A DNA stretch of 38,369 nucleotides. It comes from Bacteroidota bacterium. Its GTDB lineage: Bacteria; Bacteroidota; Bacteroidia; JABEUT01. Positions 25,325 to 33,898 of this stretch are shown here, piece by piece (the stretch's first letter is position 1; the number at the start of each line of letters is the position of its first letter). Location of the stretch: the NCBI GenBank assembly GCA_013289395.1, contig JABCZY010000003.1, forward strand, positions 7,464 through 45,832, written 5' to 3'. The translations under genes and the position numbers were made by a program. The notes beneath the pieces were generated by a model, which saw nothing but the letters and a program-made list of their open reading frames with translations, had not been told where the DNA came from and ran no database searches.

Positions 25325-25572
25325 ATTTGGGGCTGCATTCGCTCCCTGCTTGCCTGTGTTTCCTAAACTCGCATCATTTGCGGCTAACCCGCGCCCATCA
25401 TTTGCCTATTTCAAAAACTAACAGGTAAAATAGCAGGCAGCACTGCGTTAGGGATTACTCGTGGAGCATCTATTAGCTTTTGAACTCGTGAGGCTTCGCG
25501 TTGTAGCAGAAACCCTGCAAGCGCAGCGCGGAGTTGAAGCGGATAGCCCGGCCCGCAGGGGAACGCCCAAAT
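25325..25572 (+). repeat. Dispersed MITE-like repeat, copy C (longest)
   Basis: Begins ATTTGGGGC and ends CGCCCAAAT. It contains all shared blocks, including GCAAGCGCAGCGCGGAG and AGCCCGGCCCGCAGGGG near the right end. It fills most of the 375-bp gap between the phosphatase and the beta-propeller gene. An in-frame ATG at its right edge (25571) would extend the downstream frame by 29 codons but is not the likely start. The rest of the gap (25573-25657) would hold the promoter of the next gene; I see no good match to the consensus. Confidence 0.85.
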
Positions 25573-25657
25573 GAATTATGAGTTCTTTAGGGTAATTTTC
25601 ACCCCATGCAACTATGCGTTGCTGGTTTGCATCTTTATAGTATATAACCTAGCATAC

Positions 25658-26914
25658 ATGAAGAAAGCACTGATTTTAACAATAGCACTATTTTGTTTTG
25701 GAATAGAGCGTAGTACTGCCCAAACGGCCTATGTTAGCAGCGAAACGGCCAATACGGTAACCGTTATTAATGTTGCCACCGGCACAGTTCTCGATACCAT
25801 TTTTCTGGGTACAAGTCACCCTTACGGAGTTACAGTAAGTGCCGATGGTAGCAGAGTATACGTTACAACCCAGGTAAATAATTCGGTAACAGTAATAAAT
25901 ACCGCTACCAATAAAGTTATCGATACCATTTCTGCAGGTACCTTCCCCGGCGGTATAGTGGTTAGCCCCGATGGCAGCACGGTGTATGCAGCCAGCCAGA
26001 AAGATAACAAAGTATATGTAATAAATACGGCCACCAGTAAGGTTACAGCTTCAGTTAATGTAGGGGCTTTTCCGCTTGGTGTATGCATAAGCCCTGACGG
26101 ATCGAGGGTATATACAGCCAATGCGCACGCAAATAAAGTAAGCGTAATAAATACCGCTACCAATATGGTTATAGATTCAATTGTGGTAGGCTCTTTTCCT
26201 TTTGGTTTGGCCGAAACCCCTGACGGAACAACCGTATATGTTACCAATTCGAGCGATAGCACCGTAAGTGTAATAAACACATCAACTGATGCAGTTACAG
26301 GCATAATTTATGTGGGGCACCACCCTCGTGGTATATCAATAAGCCCCGATGGAACCAAGGCATATGTTACTAATTTGAATGACGGTACAATAAGTGTAAT
26401 AAATACCGCCACCAATATGGCTACCAATACGGTTACAGTAGGTAAAAACCCGAATGGTATATCGGTAAGCCCCGACGGAACCAAGGTATATGTTGCCAAT
26501 GATGCTTCTAATACAGTAAGTATTATAAACACATCAACAAACGCGGTTACGGGTACAATTAATGTAAGCACTCAACCAGAGGCTATCGGCAATTTTATTT
26601 CCATTTACCCGACAATTATTACAGGTGTACCCACTATTAACGATGAGTTAGGTATTACAGTCTATCCAAATCCGGGCAATGGGCTCTTTACGTTTCAAAT
26701 TGCCGCCAGCTATTCGTTAATGGCAAATAGCACCATTGAAGTATATAATATGCTTGGCAAAAAAATATATTCAGCAACCAACAGCCACAAGCTGGAAGCC
26801 AACAGTGAATTATTTATTGACCTGAGCGGAGAGCCTAATGGCATATACCTGTACAGGGTAATTACTGCAAATGGCAAACTGGTAAAGGCGGGCAAGCTGG
26901 TAGTGCAACTTTAA
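25658..26914 (+). CDS. YncE/YVTN-type beta-propeller protein with T9SS sorting domain
   Basis: A 418-aa secreted protein. The start at ATG 25658 gives a clean signal peptide (M-K-K-A-L-I-L-T-I-A-L-F…R-S-T-A-Q). About seven 42-residue YVTN repeats follow, each close to 'SPDGTKVYVTNxxDxTVSVINTATN…TIxVGxxPxGI', forming one seven-bladed propeller (about 20-320). The C-terminal ~85 residues are a type A sorting domain (V-Y-P-N-P-G-N-G-L-F… G-I-Y-L-Y-R-V… G-K-L-V-V-Q-L), so export through T9SS is expected. Ligand unknown; related propellers bind peptidoglycan, DNA or metal centres. The repeats are alike at DNA level too ('GTAATAAATACCGC…ACCAAT'), implying recent internal amplification. Confidence 0.87.
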   Translation: MKKALILTIALFCFGIERSTAQTAYVSSETANTVTVINVATGTVLDTIFLGTSHPYGVTVSADGSRVYVTTQVNNSVTVINTATNKVIDTISAGTFPGGIVVSPDGSTVYAASQKDNKVYVINTATSKVTASVNVGAFPLGVCISPDGSRVYTANAHANKVSVINTATNMVIDSIVVGSFPFGLAETPDGTTVYVTNSSDSTVSVINTSTDAVTGIIYVGHHPRGISISPDGTKAYVTNLNDGTISVINTATNMATNTVTVGKNPNGISVSPDGTKVYVANDASNTVSIINTSTNAVTGTINVSTQPEAIGNFISIYPTIITGVPTINDELGITVYPNPGNGLFTFQIAASYSLMANSTIEVYNMLGKKIYSATNSHKLEANSELFIDLSGEPNGIYLYRVITANGKLVKAGKLVVQL

Positions 26915-26986
26915 GTTTAGGCAACATTTTTTGCCGCATAGCTTGTAATATTCTTATACTTGCGAATAATAGAAATAGCCAATAAC

Positions 26987-28114
26987 TTATTTGCGTTTTT
27001 TCCAAAAGACAGAGAGCAAACCATCAGGGTTTATTAAGGTATCTATACTTCTATAAGGAATAAGAACTTCCGGTGCACCGGCAGCGTAAGAGCCTATTTC
27101 ATACACATTGAATTGATATAATAGCCCTGCGGTAGTAATGACAAAGTTGCCATTCAGTTTAAAACTGCCTGAATCGAAATTCCAGCCTGCATTACCATTC
27201 TGCGCAACGAACAATTTCTCCGCTATTCTATTTAATGTGTCTTCATAACCAGGTAGCAGCAGTTCGTTTAATGTAATTTGCCTTCCTGTTTTAAGATCTA
27301 TGTTATAATAGCTACTCATGCCTGCACCATGGGCCGCACCCGCACCATACGACCATTGCGAAATATAGAACCCAAGAATACCATTGTCATTTGTTGCAAT
27401 ACCATACCCCACATTTAGTGATGAACCTATAGAAGCCGTGTCATCTAAAGAAGTCAGTATAGAGTTTATACAATTATTGAAAGATACAGTATCAGACAAA
27501 TGCGGGGAATCATCTCCCTGGTTACTTATCAGTACATCCTTAATAAAACCATTGATTTTATTCTGTACGTTTTTATCAGAAATAACTACCTGAAAAGCTG
27601 ATACGTTAGTCTTTGAGCAGGTATCTGAACTATAGGGTGCGATGGTATCTTTTAGTTTCTCTGATATGCAGAATTGTTCTGATCCATTCTTTTCAATAAT
27701 GGTAGCAAAGCCTTCAGTAACCTGCTTTAAATTAAAAGTGAATGATTTGTTGTTTTTCGTTTTATCATCTCCTACAGCCCATGTCCCGCTTATTGTAGAG
27801 GTATCTGTAAAATTGCCCTTAAAAACGCCTGTCTGTTTACCATTCTCATTTGTCTCATCCAATGAAAAGTTGCCTTTATGGTCTATTTTCCCATTTAAAC
27901 TTAAGCTTGTACCAATGCTGTTATAATAATAGCTTCCTGCTAGTACAGAATCTTTCTTATTAATATCCATAGTTACATTGCTTTTGCCGATGGTGCCTTT
28001 CAGTTTCTTATAAAATGCCTTAGGCAAAGCAATATTTGTCTTTTGGGCATAGCCATGCAAGCTGGCAATAACCATAAAAAGTAGTAACCAGCATGATCTT
28101 TGCTTCTGTCGCAT
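26987..28114 (-). CDS. Secreted DUF3298/RsiV-like domain protein
   Basis: A 375-aa exported protein. ATG 28114 is chosen because it starts a good signal peptide (M-R-Q-K-Q-R-S-C-W-L-L-L-F-M-V…G-Y-A-Q), sits about 20 bp after a promoter and avoids overlapping the divergent thiolase start. The middle has a beta-rich region ('GKIDHKGNFSLDE', 'GVFKGNFTDTSTISGTW'). The C-terminal ~190 residues match DUF3298: 'YGAGAAHGAGMSSYYNIDLKTGRQITLNELLLPGYEDTLNRIAE' and 'YEIGSYAAGAPEVLIPYRSI'. This fold occurs in lysozyme-binding anti-sigma RsiV and in many Gram-negative periplasmic proteins; no function is assigned here. Convergent with the beta-propeller gene (73-bp gap with a small GGCAA/TTGCC hairpin). 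Confidence 0.8.
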   Translation of the reverse strand: MRQKQRSCWLLLFMVIASLHGYAQKTNIALPKAFYKKLKGTIGKSNVTMDINKKDSVLAGSYYYNSIGTSLSLNGKIDHKGNFSLDETNENGKQTGVFKGNFTDTSTISGTWAVGDDKTKNNKSFTFNLKQVTEGFATIIEKNGSEQFCISEKLKDTIAPYSSDTCSKTNVSAFQVVISDKNVQNKINGFIKDVLISNQGDDSPHLSDTVSFNNCINSILTSLDDTASIGSSLNVGYGIATNDNGILGFYISQWSYGAGAAHGAGMSSYYNIDLKTGRQITLNELLLPGYEDTLNRIAEKLFVAQNGNAGWNFDSGSFKLNGNFVITTAGLLYQFNVYEIGSYAAGAPEVLIPYRSIDTLINPDGLLSVFWKKRK

Positions 28115-28133
28115 CTGTTGTAAAATGGTAAGG

Positions 28134-28163
28134 TAAAGGTAGCTTATTTGCACCCAAATGCAA
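28134..28163 (-). promoter_or_regulatory. Promoter of the DUF3298-like gene
   Basis: On the minus strand, TTG (28163-28161) is 19 bp from TACCTTTA (28141-28134), one base off TAnnTTTG. The spacing is ideal and the predicted start lies about 15 bp before the ATG at 28114. An imperfect ATTTG-CACC-CAAAT inverted repeat (28146-28159) lies in the spacer and may be an operator. Confidence 0.6.
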
Positions 28164-28278
28164 TTCATCTCTATCCATTCCTTAATAGCAATACAACCAT
28201 TTGGTAAATATGCCATAACAATGGAATGAAGCCGATGAAAGAACTTTGCGAAGGAATTAAACATAATAACCCTAGCAA

Positions 28279-29457
28279 ATGAACGCACAAGCCAAGCCCG
28301 GAATCTATATTACCGGCATAGGTCAACTGAAAGTTGAAAAAGAATCGCCACTGAGCATCCGCCAGATGGGAGCCAAAGCCATAAAACTGGCTATGGATGA
28401 TGCAGGCATTGAACGTGCCGATGCCATTTACCTGGGTAATATGTTATCGGGCATAATGAGCAACCAACAACAATTGGGGCCATTGGTTGCCAATGAAGCA
28501 GGCCTGTTTGGTACTGAATCGGTAACACTTGAAGCCGCTTGTGGTTCGGGTGGCGCCGCAGTGCGTGCAGGTATTATGGCTATAATGAGTGGCTTTTGCG
28601 ATACCGTAATTGTTTGCGGCCTCGAAAAAATGTCGCATGAAAATAAGGATTTTATTACAAAGGCTATTGCAACCGCATCGGACTGGGAAACAGAAGGTGG
28701 AAAGGGTGAAACCTTTGTTACACTTAATGCAAAACTGATGCGTATGTATATTGATACATATAAAATATCGCCCGATTCATTCGGCATGTTTGGTGTAAAC
28801 GCACACCGTAATGCATTTGTAAACCCCAATGCATTGTTCCGTAAAGAAATAACACTGGAACAATACCTTGAATCGAAATTTATTGCCGACCCGGTTCGTA
28901 TATATGATGCCTCACCGGTATGCGACGGAGCTGCGGCTATAGTATTATCAAAATATCCTTCAAAAAAATTTAAAACCACAACCGGCCCGGAGGTAAAAAT
29001 TACGGCCTCGGCAGTATCAACCGATTTTGTGGGTATTGGCGACCGTACTTCTCCGCTTATGGCTGAAGGCTTGAGACGTTCTGGCCAAAAGGCTTACCAG
29101 ATGGCAGGCATTACAGCAAAAGATGTCGACTTTTTTGAATTACACGATGCCTACTCTATTATATCAACCTTATCGTTAGAAGCTATGGGCTTTGCAGAAC
29201 CGGGCCAGGGATGGAAGCTGGCAGCCGATGGTAAAATTCTGAGAGATGGGCAGATTCCTATTTCAACATTTGGCGGCTTGAAAGCACGCGGACACGCTAT
29301 TGGCGCTTCGGGTGTATATCAAACTGTAGAGGCTTACCTGCAACTGACCGACAGGGCAATGGAAAACCAAATAAAAAAAGATGTGAACGTGGGGCTTGTA
29401 CAAAGCATTGGTGGCACTGCCTCAACAACTATTACACACATACTTGTTAAAGAATAA
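28279..29457 (+). CDS. Thiolase family protein (acetyl-CoA acyltransferase, SCP2/archaeal-like)
   Basis: A 392-aa cytoplasmic thiolase-fold enzyme, expected to cleave or form beta-ketoacyl-CoA. Nucleophilic Cys88 lies in E-A-A-C-G-S-G-G-A-A, the acid/base His is in E-L-H289-D-A-Y-S, and the C-terminal G-H339-A-I-G-A-S-G loop is present. The H-D-A-x-S motif and the lack of the usual C-x-G C-terminal cysteine (here I-G-G-T-A-S) place it with the SCP2/archaeal-type thiolases rather than classical FadA or AtoB. These often work with a small DUF35/OB-fold protein, but none is adjacent. Full length. It diverges from the DUF3298 gene and no obvious terminator lies directly downstream. Confidence 0.9.
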   Translation: MNAQAKPGIYITGIGQLKVEKESPLSIRQMGAKAIKLAMDDAGIERADAIYLGNMLSGIMSNQQQLGPLVANEAGLFGTESVTLEAACGSGGAAVRAGIMAIMSGFCDTVIVCGLEKMSHENKDFITKAIATASDWETEGGKGETFVTLNAKLMRMYIDTYKISPDSFGMFGVNAHRNAFVNPNALFRKEITLEQYLESKFIADPVRIYDASPVCDGAAAIVLSKYPSKKFKTTTGPEVKITASAVSTDFVGIGDRTSPLMAEGLRRSGQKAYQMAGITAKDVDFFELHDAYSIISTLSLEAMGFAEPGQGWKLAADGKILRDGQIPISTFGGLKARGHAIGASGVYQTVEAYLQLTDRAMENQIKKDVNVGLVQSIGGTASTTITHILVKE

Positions 29458-29555
29458 CAGAAACGATATTCGGCCTGCCAACGTTCTTTTGAAATAAATA
29501 TAAATACTGAACAGATTTAGATTTGAGAGCTTATACTGTTCAGCCGGTATATAAA

Positions 29556-29593
29556 GCTGATCAGAGGCAATACGTAAACCTCTTATTATCAGC
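29556..29593 (+). ncRNA. Hairpin in the long gap after the thiolase gene; candidate start of a structured RNA or leader
   Basis: GCTGAT (29556-29561) pairs with ATCAGC (29588-29593) and, inside, AGAGG (29563-29567) pairs with CCTCT (29579-29583). A perfect -7-like TAGATTTG lies at 29518-29525, placing a possible start near 29532, although a -33 TTG at normal spacing is missing. With the terminator-like hairpin ending at 29819 this would give an RNA of about 285 nt. No known RNA family is recognised. Confidence 0.3.
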
Positions 29594-29650
29594 GGAAAAC
29601 AATGCGCTAAAACACGCTAAGGCATAACAATACAGCAGGTATGTTTTCCA

Positions 29651-29668
29651 GTTAACATTTCCTTAACA
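29651..29668 (+). promoter_or_regulatory. Pho-box-like direct repeat upstream of the KTSC/response-regulator genes
   Basis: GTTAACA-TTTC-CTTAACA: two 7-bp half-sites on an 11-bp period, the geometry PhoB-type winged-helix regulators use. Similar sites lie at 33870-33898 and 36822-36841. It sits about 200 bp before the KTSC start, within the 29458-29869 gap. Confidence 0.45.
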
Positions 29669-29753
29669 CTCCGTTGCACCCTAAACTCTTTTATTTACAG
29701 TAGATTCGGAACATATTACTAAAACACAACCGTCAAACATGTTACTACAAACA

Positions 29754-29819
29754 CACCCACTTGCCCCCTGTGTGATTGTTTCTGGTCAGAAGAAGCACAA
29801 AGTGGGTGCTTCTTTTTTT
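29754..29819 (+). terminator. Intrinsic terminator with a competing upstream pairing (possible attenuator)
   Basis: AAGAAGCAC (29790-29798) pairs with GTGCTTCTT (29806-29814), loop AAAGTGG, then a T-run to 29819: a standard terminator. CACCCACTT (29754-29762) is the exact complement of AAGTGGGTG (29800-29808), which overlaps that loop and the 3' arm, so the two pairings exclude each other. It lies 50 bp before the KTSC start and 330 bp past the thiolase stop, favouring leader attenuation or the end of a small RNA over ordinary thiolase termination. Confidence 0.5.
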
Positions 29820-29869
29820 CAACAACAGCATTATTCGATATAAAACAAAACAAGAAAAAAAACACAAAC

Positions 29870-30109
29870 ATGAACCCAGAAACAGAGGAAAAGAATCCGG
29901 GCATATTTAAAAGAACCAGCGTTAACTCTTCAACCTTACGTTCTATCGGGTATAATACCGAGCGCAAATTACTTGAAGTTGAATTTTTAACCGGTGACAC
30001 ATATTCCTACAACGATGTGCCTTCAGATGTATACTTACGGTTTATTGCAGCTGAATCGTACACTACTTTCTTTAATGATTGCATTCGCAACAAATACAAA
30101 AAAAACTAA
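29870..30109 (+). CDS. KTSC-domain small protein
   Basis: A 79-aa protein. Residues about 17-78 match the KTSC domain: 'NSSTLRSIGYNTERKLLEVEFLTGDTYSYNDVPSDVYLRFIAAES…FFNDCIRNKY'. The terminal motif that names the family (K-T/S-x-G-x-Y-F) is changed to A-E-S-Y-T-T-F-F. KTSC domains are small beta-rich modules of unknown function, found alone or fused to lysyl-tRNA synthetases and phage proteins. It lies 92 bp before the response-regulator gene and may share its transcript. Confidence 0.75.
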   Translation: MNPETEEKNPGIFKRTSVNSSTLRSIGYNTERKLLEVEFLTGDTYSYNDVPSDVYLRFIAAESYTTFFNDCIRNKYKKN

Positions 30110-30201
30110 AACACAAAATTAAATTTATGCGCAGCCCTGTAAGGTTGTGGTAACCTCCCGTAAAATTTCCATACGCTATTTACCTGAATTAACCCTGACG
30201 A

Positions 30202-30894
30202 ATGAAGGAGAAGATACGAATACTGCTGGTAGATGATGAGCACGATGCGCTCGATTTTTTATCATACAACCTGAAAAAAGAAGGGTATGAGATTCTTACA
30301 GCATCTGACGGAATGGAAGCCCTTCACTCAGCACAAAAGAACCATCCCAACCTTATTGTACTCGACGTTTCAATGCCCGAAATGGATGGCGTTGAAGTAT
30401 GCAAGGAACTGCGTGCATTACCCGCCACAAAAAATACACTTATTGTTTTTTTAACCGCACGCACCGAAGAATATTCGCAGGTGGCAGGCCTTGATGCCGG
30501 TGCCGACGATTATATTTTTAAACCCATTAAGCCGAGTATACTCATTAGCCGCATACACGCTTTATTGCGCAGGGGTGTACACCACGAAGAACATTTAGCG
30601 AGTCAAAAAGAAACAGTGAAAGATGATTCGCTTGTTATTAATCCTGAAAGCTATAGTGTAACGGTTGGCCATAAAGAATATACGTTACCTAAAAGAGAGT
30701 TTGAACTCATAACGCTATTGGCATCAAAGCCGGGCAGCATTTTCAGCCGGGAATATATACTTACTAAAATTTGGGGAGAAGATGCCGTTGTTGACGATCG
30801 CACGGTTGATGTACATATTCAAAAGCTGCGAAAAAAAATAGGCAACAAAAGAATTATTACCCTTAGGGGCCTCGGGTATAAACTTGAATTGTAA
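30202..30894 (+). CDS. OmpR/PhoB-family response regulator
   Basis: A 230-aa two-component regulator. Receiver domain 1-120 with acidic pocket D11/D12, phospho-acceptor D55 (V-L-D-V-S-M-P-E-M-D-G), T85 and K107. Winged-helix DNA-binding domain about 130-230 ('LPKREFELITLLASKPGSIFSREYIL', 'VDDRTVDVHIQKLRKKIGNKRIITLRGLGYKLEL'). This type binds direct repeats with an 11-bp period, and such repeats occur upstream of nearby genes. No histidine kinase is adjacent, so it is an orphan in this window. It most resembles PhoB/PhoP-like Bacteroidota regulators, but the gene name cannot be fixed from sequence alone. Confidence 0.9.
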   Translation: MKEKIRILLVDDEHDALDFLSYNLKKEGYEILTASDGMEALHSAQKNHPNLIVLDVSMPEMDGVEVCKELRALPATKNTLIVFLTARTEEYSQVAGLDAGADDYIFKPIKPSILISRIHALLRRGVHHEEHLASQKETVKDDSLVINPESYSVTVGHKEYTLPKREFELITLLASKPGSIFSREYILTKIWGEDAVVDDRTVDVHIQKLRKKIGNKRIITLRGLGYKLEL

Positions 30895-31059
30895 TTTTTT
30901 AAGTTCTTCTATTTTCTTTTCAACACAAGCAATTTTCATGTAAGCCTTATTGCAAAACCCACTCAGCTTTTTCAAAAAAACTGGTCACAATTAATTAATA
31001 TTCGTTTCATGTTAAGGTAAAATTGTGCGTGTACCCTTGCGGAAATTTTAAGTAAGGTT

Positions 31060-33870
31060 ATGAGGGGCTACCATTTAAATTTAATTGTACTGTTTTTAGT
31101 TTGTACATTGTCAACAGCACAAGCCGCCACCATTAAGGGCCATGTGCTCGACTCTAAAACCAACGAAGCGCTGCTTGGCGCGGTAGTTTACAATAAAGAT
31201 AATACCGCCATGAATGGCGCCGCGGGCCTCGATGGCTCCTACTCCATTAAAAATATTGGCAAGGGCACATACACCATTGTTACAACTTTCTTCGGCTATG
31301 CTACCATGGAAAAAACCGTGGTGATAGCTGATTCGAATGAAACAATAACTCAGGATTTTTTAATGGAAGCCAATGTAATTAACCTGGGCCAGGTGCAGGT
31401 TACTGCCAGCGCCGATAAAGGGTCGGGCAACTTTGCACGCAGTGAAGAAAAAAACTCGGATAATGTTATTAATGTAATGTCATCTAAAACGATACAATTG
31501 CTACCCGATATTACTATTGGCGATGTGCTGCAACGTGTGTCGGGCGTAGTAGCTGAAAGGTCACTTACAGGTGGCGGGCAATATGCTACCATACGTGGTA
31601 TGGATAAGCAATACAACTACACCAGCATTGACGATGTTAAAATACCTAGCCCCGATATGGAGAACAGGTATGTACCCATGGATATTTTTCCTTCGGAAAT
31701 GGTGGAACGCCTGGAAGTAATTAAAACACTTACACCCGATAGGGAGCCTGATGCAATAGGTGGCGCAATGAACCTGGTGCTGAAAGATGCACCCGATGCT
31801 TTTACACTTACGGCAAACGTAGCAACAGGATTTGACCAGACATTATTCAACAAAGGCTATGAGCAGTTTAACCCCAATGTTATAAATCCGAACTCACCAG
31901 CGCAGATTTACGGACCGAACTACAAAGCCACCGTTAATGATTTTCCTACAGCCAATATAAATTATAAAGATGTAGCTGCACCGCCTAACCTTATTTCAGG
32001 TTTTACTATTGGCGACAGATTTTTGGGCGGAAGGTTTGGCGTACTGGTATCGGCCAATTACCAGAACATTTACAGTGCTACCGAAGGCTTATGGATAAAA
32101 CTGCAATCGCAGCCTGAATACAGCCCGACATACAATACACCCGATTGGGATTTTATATCGAACCGTTATTACTCTGACCAGCAAACACGCGCTGCGGGCC
32201 ACATTAAAATGGATTACGTCTTCAGCCCGAAACACAAACTAAGTTTTTATACCGTGTATTCGCAAATGACTGAAATACGTTCACGCCTTGAACAGGATAC
32301 TACCAATTCATTACCCAACAGCGAGCTGGATCCTCACTACCAATCGAAGGTTACATACGAACATATTTTAAGTTCAACCCTGAAAGGAAAAGACAGCCTC
32401 GCACATAACCTGTCGCTCGACTGGACAGCAGCCTATTCAAGGGCATGGGCCAACACGCCAGATTGGGATGACATTTCGGTACTTGGCAGTGTAGGTGGCA
32501 ATCCTCCACCTGTTTTCTCAGGCCTTTCAAGAGTATGGCAGCAAAGTACCGACCAGGATATTGCAGGCTATATAAACCTTACCTACGATGCAACAATCTT
32601 CGGACAGAAAGTTGAATTTAAGGCAGGCGCTATGAACAGAGACAAATCAAGATCGGCCTATTACAATGAATACGATTTCAACGCTACACCTACTCAACCA
32701 AGCTATACCAATATTAACGTGATCTTAGCTAATCCTAATTACTATGTGTTTGTCGATCCGCTTGGCTTCCCTGGCGATAATAATTCATACACAGTGCAGG
32801 AAGACGTAAATGCTTTTTACGGAATGATAAAGTTAAACCTGGGTACACACATACAAATACTTGGTGGAATACGTGAAGAGAACACGGCCAGCGCATACCA
32901 GGATGCCGAGCCCGCTGATCTCGCCGGAAAATATGGCAGCAACCAGTATACCGATATATTACCCAGCGCTGAAATAAAATATTCGTTTAATAGTAACATG
33001 GCCATACGAGGAAGTTATTTTGCATCAATAGCACGCCCTGGTTTTGCCGATGCGGTGCCAACATTAATAGCAAGTGACGAGTTTACGCAGGAAGGTAACC
33101 CATACCTGCAGCATACCACTGCAAATAATTACGATATACGCTATGAATATTTTCCGAAACCATCGGAGCAATTACTGGTGGGTGTATTTTACAAACAGAT
33201 ATACAACCCTATTGAACTTTCAATTATACCGGGTAGCGGCCCTTCTGCCACTTACCAGCAATACCAGAATGTGGGCGGCGATTCGGTTCCTGTTATAAAT
33301 TATGGTTTTGAATTTGCATATACCAAATATTTTTGGCACGTGTTTGGCATATCGGCCAATTACACCTATACCCACTCGGCCATTACCGTTAATGAATTAA
33401 AATTGGGCACAAGTTCTGTACCAGGCGAAAGTATGAACAAGCGTGAAGACACGGTTGAAACAAGGCCTATGCAGGGCCAGGTTGATAATATTGCCAACCT
33501 GAGCTTTATTTATAAAGAACCTAAACTGGGGCTTGAAGCACAAATTGCTATAGTATACACAGGTAAATCGGTTTACACTACATCAGCATGGTATGGGCTC
33601 GACCAATGGCAAATGCCCATGACCCGTTTAGATTTTTCATTCGAGAAAAAACTCAGCAAAAAAATAAACCTGAGCCTGTACGGAAAAATAAATAATATTT
33701 TGAACACACCGCTTACCATACGTATGTTTCCGCCAAATGCATATGCTAATACGCCGGGCACAGCAGCATGGCTACCCAACCAGGATAGCAATGGCAGCCT
33801 GAACAGCATTGTAGTGCAAAAAGAATATTACGGGCAAACATACCTGATGGGTATACGATACAAATTTTAA
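31060..33870 (+). CDS. TonB-dependent outer-membrane receptor
   Basis: A 936-aa outer-membrane transporter. Signal peptide 1-23 (ending A-Q-A-A), carboxypeptidase-regulatory-like beta-sandwich (about 24-110: 'IKGHVLDSKTNEALLGAVVYNKDN…GSYSIKNIGKGTYTIVTTFFGYAT'), plug domain (about 130-250: 'LPDITIGDVLQRVSGVVAERSLTGGGQYATIRGM…VERLEVIKTLTPDREPDAIGGAMNLVLK') and a 22-strand-type barrel ending in the aromatic strand Y-L-M-G-I-R-Y-K-F. There is no SusD partner, so it is a stand-alone receptor, not a polysaccharide locus. It lies between an OmpR/PhoB regulator and a lipoprotein with a Pho-box-like site, making a phosphate or organophosphate substrate a reasonable hypothesis; iron chelates remain possible. 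Confidence 0.92.
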   Translation: MRGYHLNLIVLFLVCTLSTAQAATIKGHVLDSKTNEALLGAVVYNKDNTAMNGAAGLDGSYSIKNIGKGTYTIVTTFFGYATMEKTVVIADSNETITQDFLMEANVINLGQVQVTASADKGSGNFARSEEKNSDNVINVMSSKTIQLLPDITIGDVLQRVSGVVAERSLTGGGQYATIRGMDKQYNYTSIDDVKIPSPDMENRYVPMDIFPSEMVERLEVIKTLTPDREPDAIGGAMNLVLKDAPDAFTLTANVATGFDQTLFNKGYEQFNPNVINPNSPAQIYGPNYKATVNDFPTANINYKDVAAPPNLISGFTIGDRFLGGRFGVLVSANYQNIYSATEGLWIKLQSQPEYSPTYNTPDWDFISNRYYSDQQTRAAGHIKMDYVFSPKHKLSFYTVYSQMTEIRSRLEQDTTNSLPNSELDPHYQSKVTYEHILSSTLKGKDSLAHNLSLDWTAAYSRAWANTPDWDDISVLGSVGGNPPPVFSGLSRVWQQSTDQDIAGYINLTYDATIFGQKVEFKAGAMNRDKSRSAYYNEYDFNATPTQPSYTNINVILANPNYYVFVDPLGFPGDNNSYTVQEDVNAFYGMIKLNLGTHIQILGGIREENTASAYQDAEPADLAGKYGSNQYTDILPSAEIKYSFNSNMAIRGSYFASIARPGFADAVPTLIASDEFTQEGNPYLQHTTANNYDIRYEYFPKPSEQLLVGVFYKQIYNPIELSIIPGSGPSATYQQYQNVGGDSVPVINYGFEFAYTKYFWHVFGISANYTYTHSAITVNELKLGTSSVPGESMNKREDTVETRPMQGQVDNIANLSFIYKEPKLGLEAQIAIVYTGKSVYTTSAWYGLDQWQMPMTRLDFSFEKKLSKKINLSLYGKINNILNTPLTIRMFPPNAYANTPGTAAWLPNQDSNGSLNSIVVQKEYYGQTYLMGIRYKF

Positions 33871-33898
33871 AACATTCAACTAACATTTACATAACATG
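33870..33898 (+). promoter_or_regulatory. Pho-box-like triple direct repeat upstream of the beta-helix lipoprotein
   Basis: AAACATT, TAACATT and TAACATG start at 33870, 33881 and 33892: three half-sites on an exact 11-bp period, starting on the last base of the TonB-receptor stop codon. It is the clearest of three such sites. A TAGCA-N5-TGCTA inverted repeat lies further down at 33940-33954. Confidence 0.5.

Noticed and set aside
25571..25657. 29-codon upstream extension of the beta-propeller protein
   Set aside because: Its ATG is made by the right end of repeat copy C, and the extension would place the good signal peptide (M-K-K-A-L…) internally.
25658..26580. Possible tandem DNA repeat or CRISPR-like array
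   Set aside because: The ~126-bp periodicity is the coding repeat of YVTN propeller blades; unit length and variation do not fit CRISPR. No CRISPR array was seen anywhere in the window.
28115..28288. N-terminal extension of the DUF3298-like protein to 28288
   Set aside because: It would overlap the divergent thiolase start, run through a good promoter and put the signal peptide in the middle of the protein.
29719..30000. Minus-strand 93-codon frame over the gap before the KTSC gene
   Set aside because: It overlaps the KTSC gene and the terminator/antiterminator structure; the composition is not protein-like.
31060..33870. SusC/SusD-type polysaccharide utilisation locus
   Set aside because: The receptor is TonB-dependent, but no SusD lipoprotein or glycoside hydrolase follows; the next gene is a beta-helix lipoprotein.
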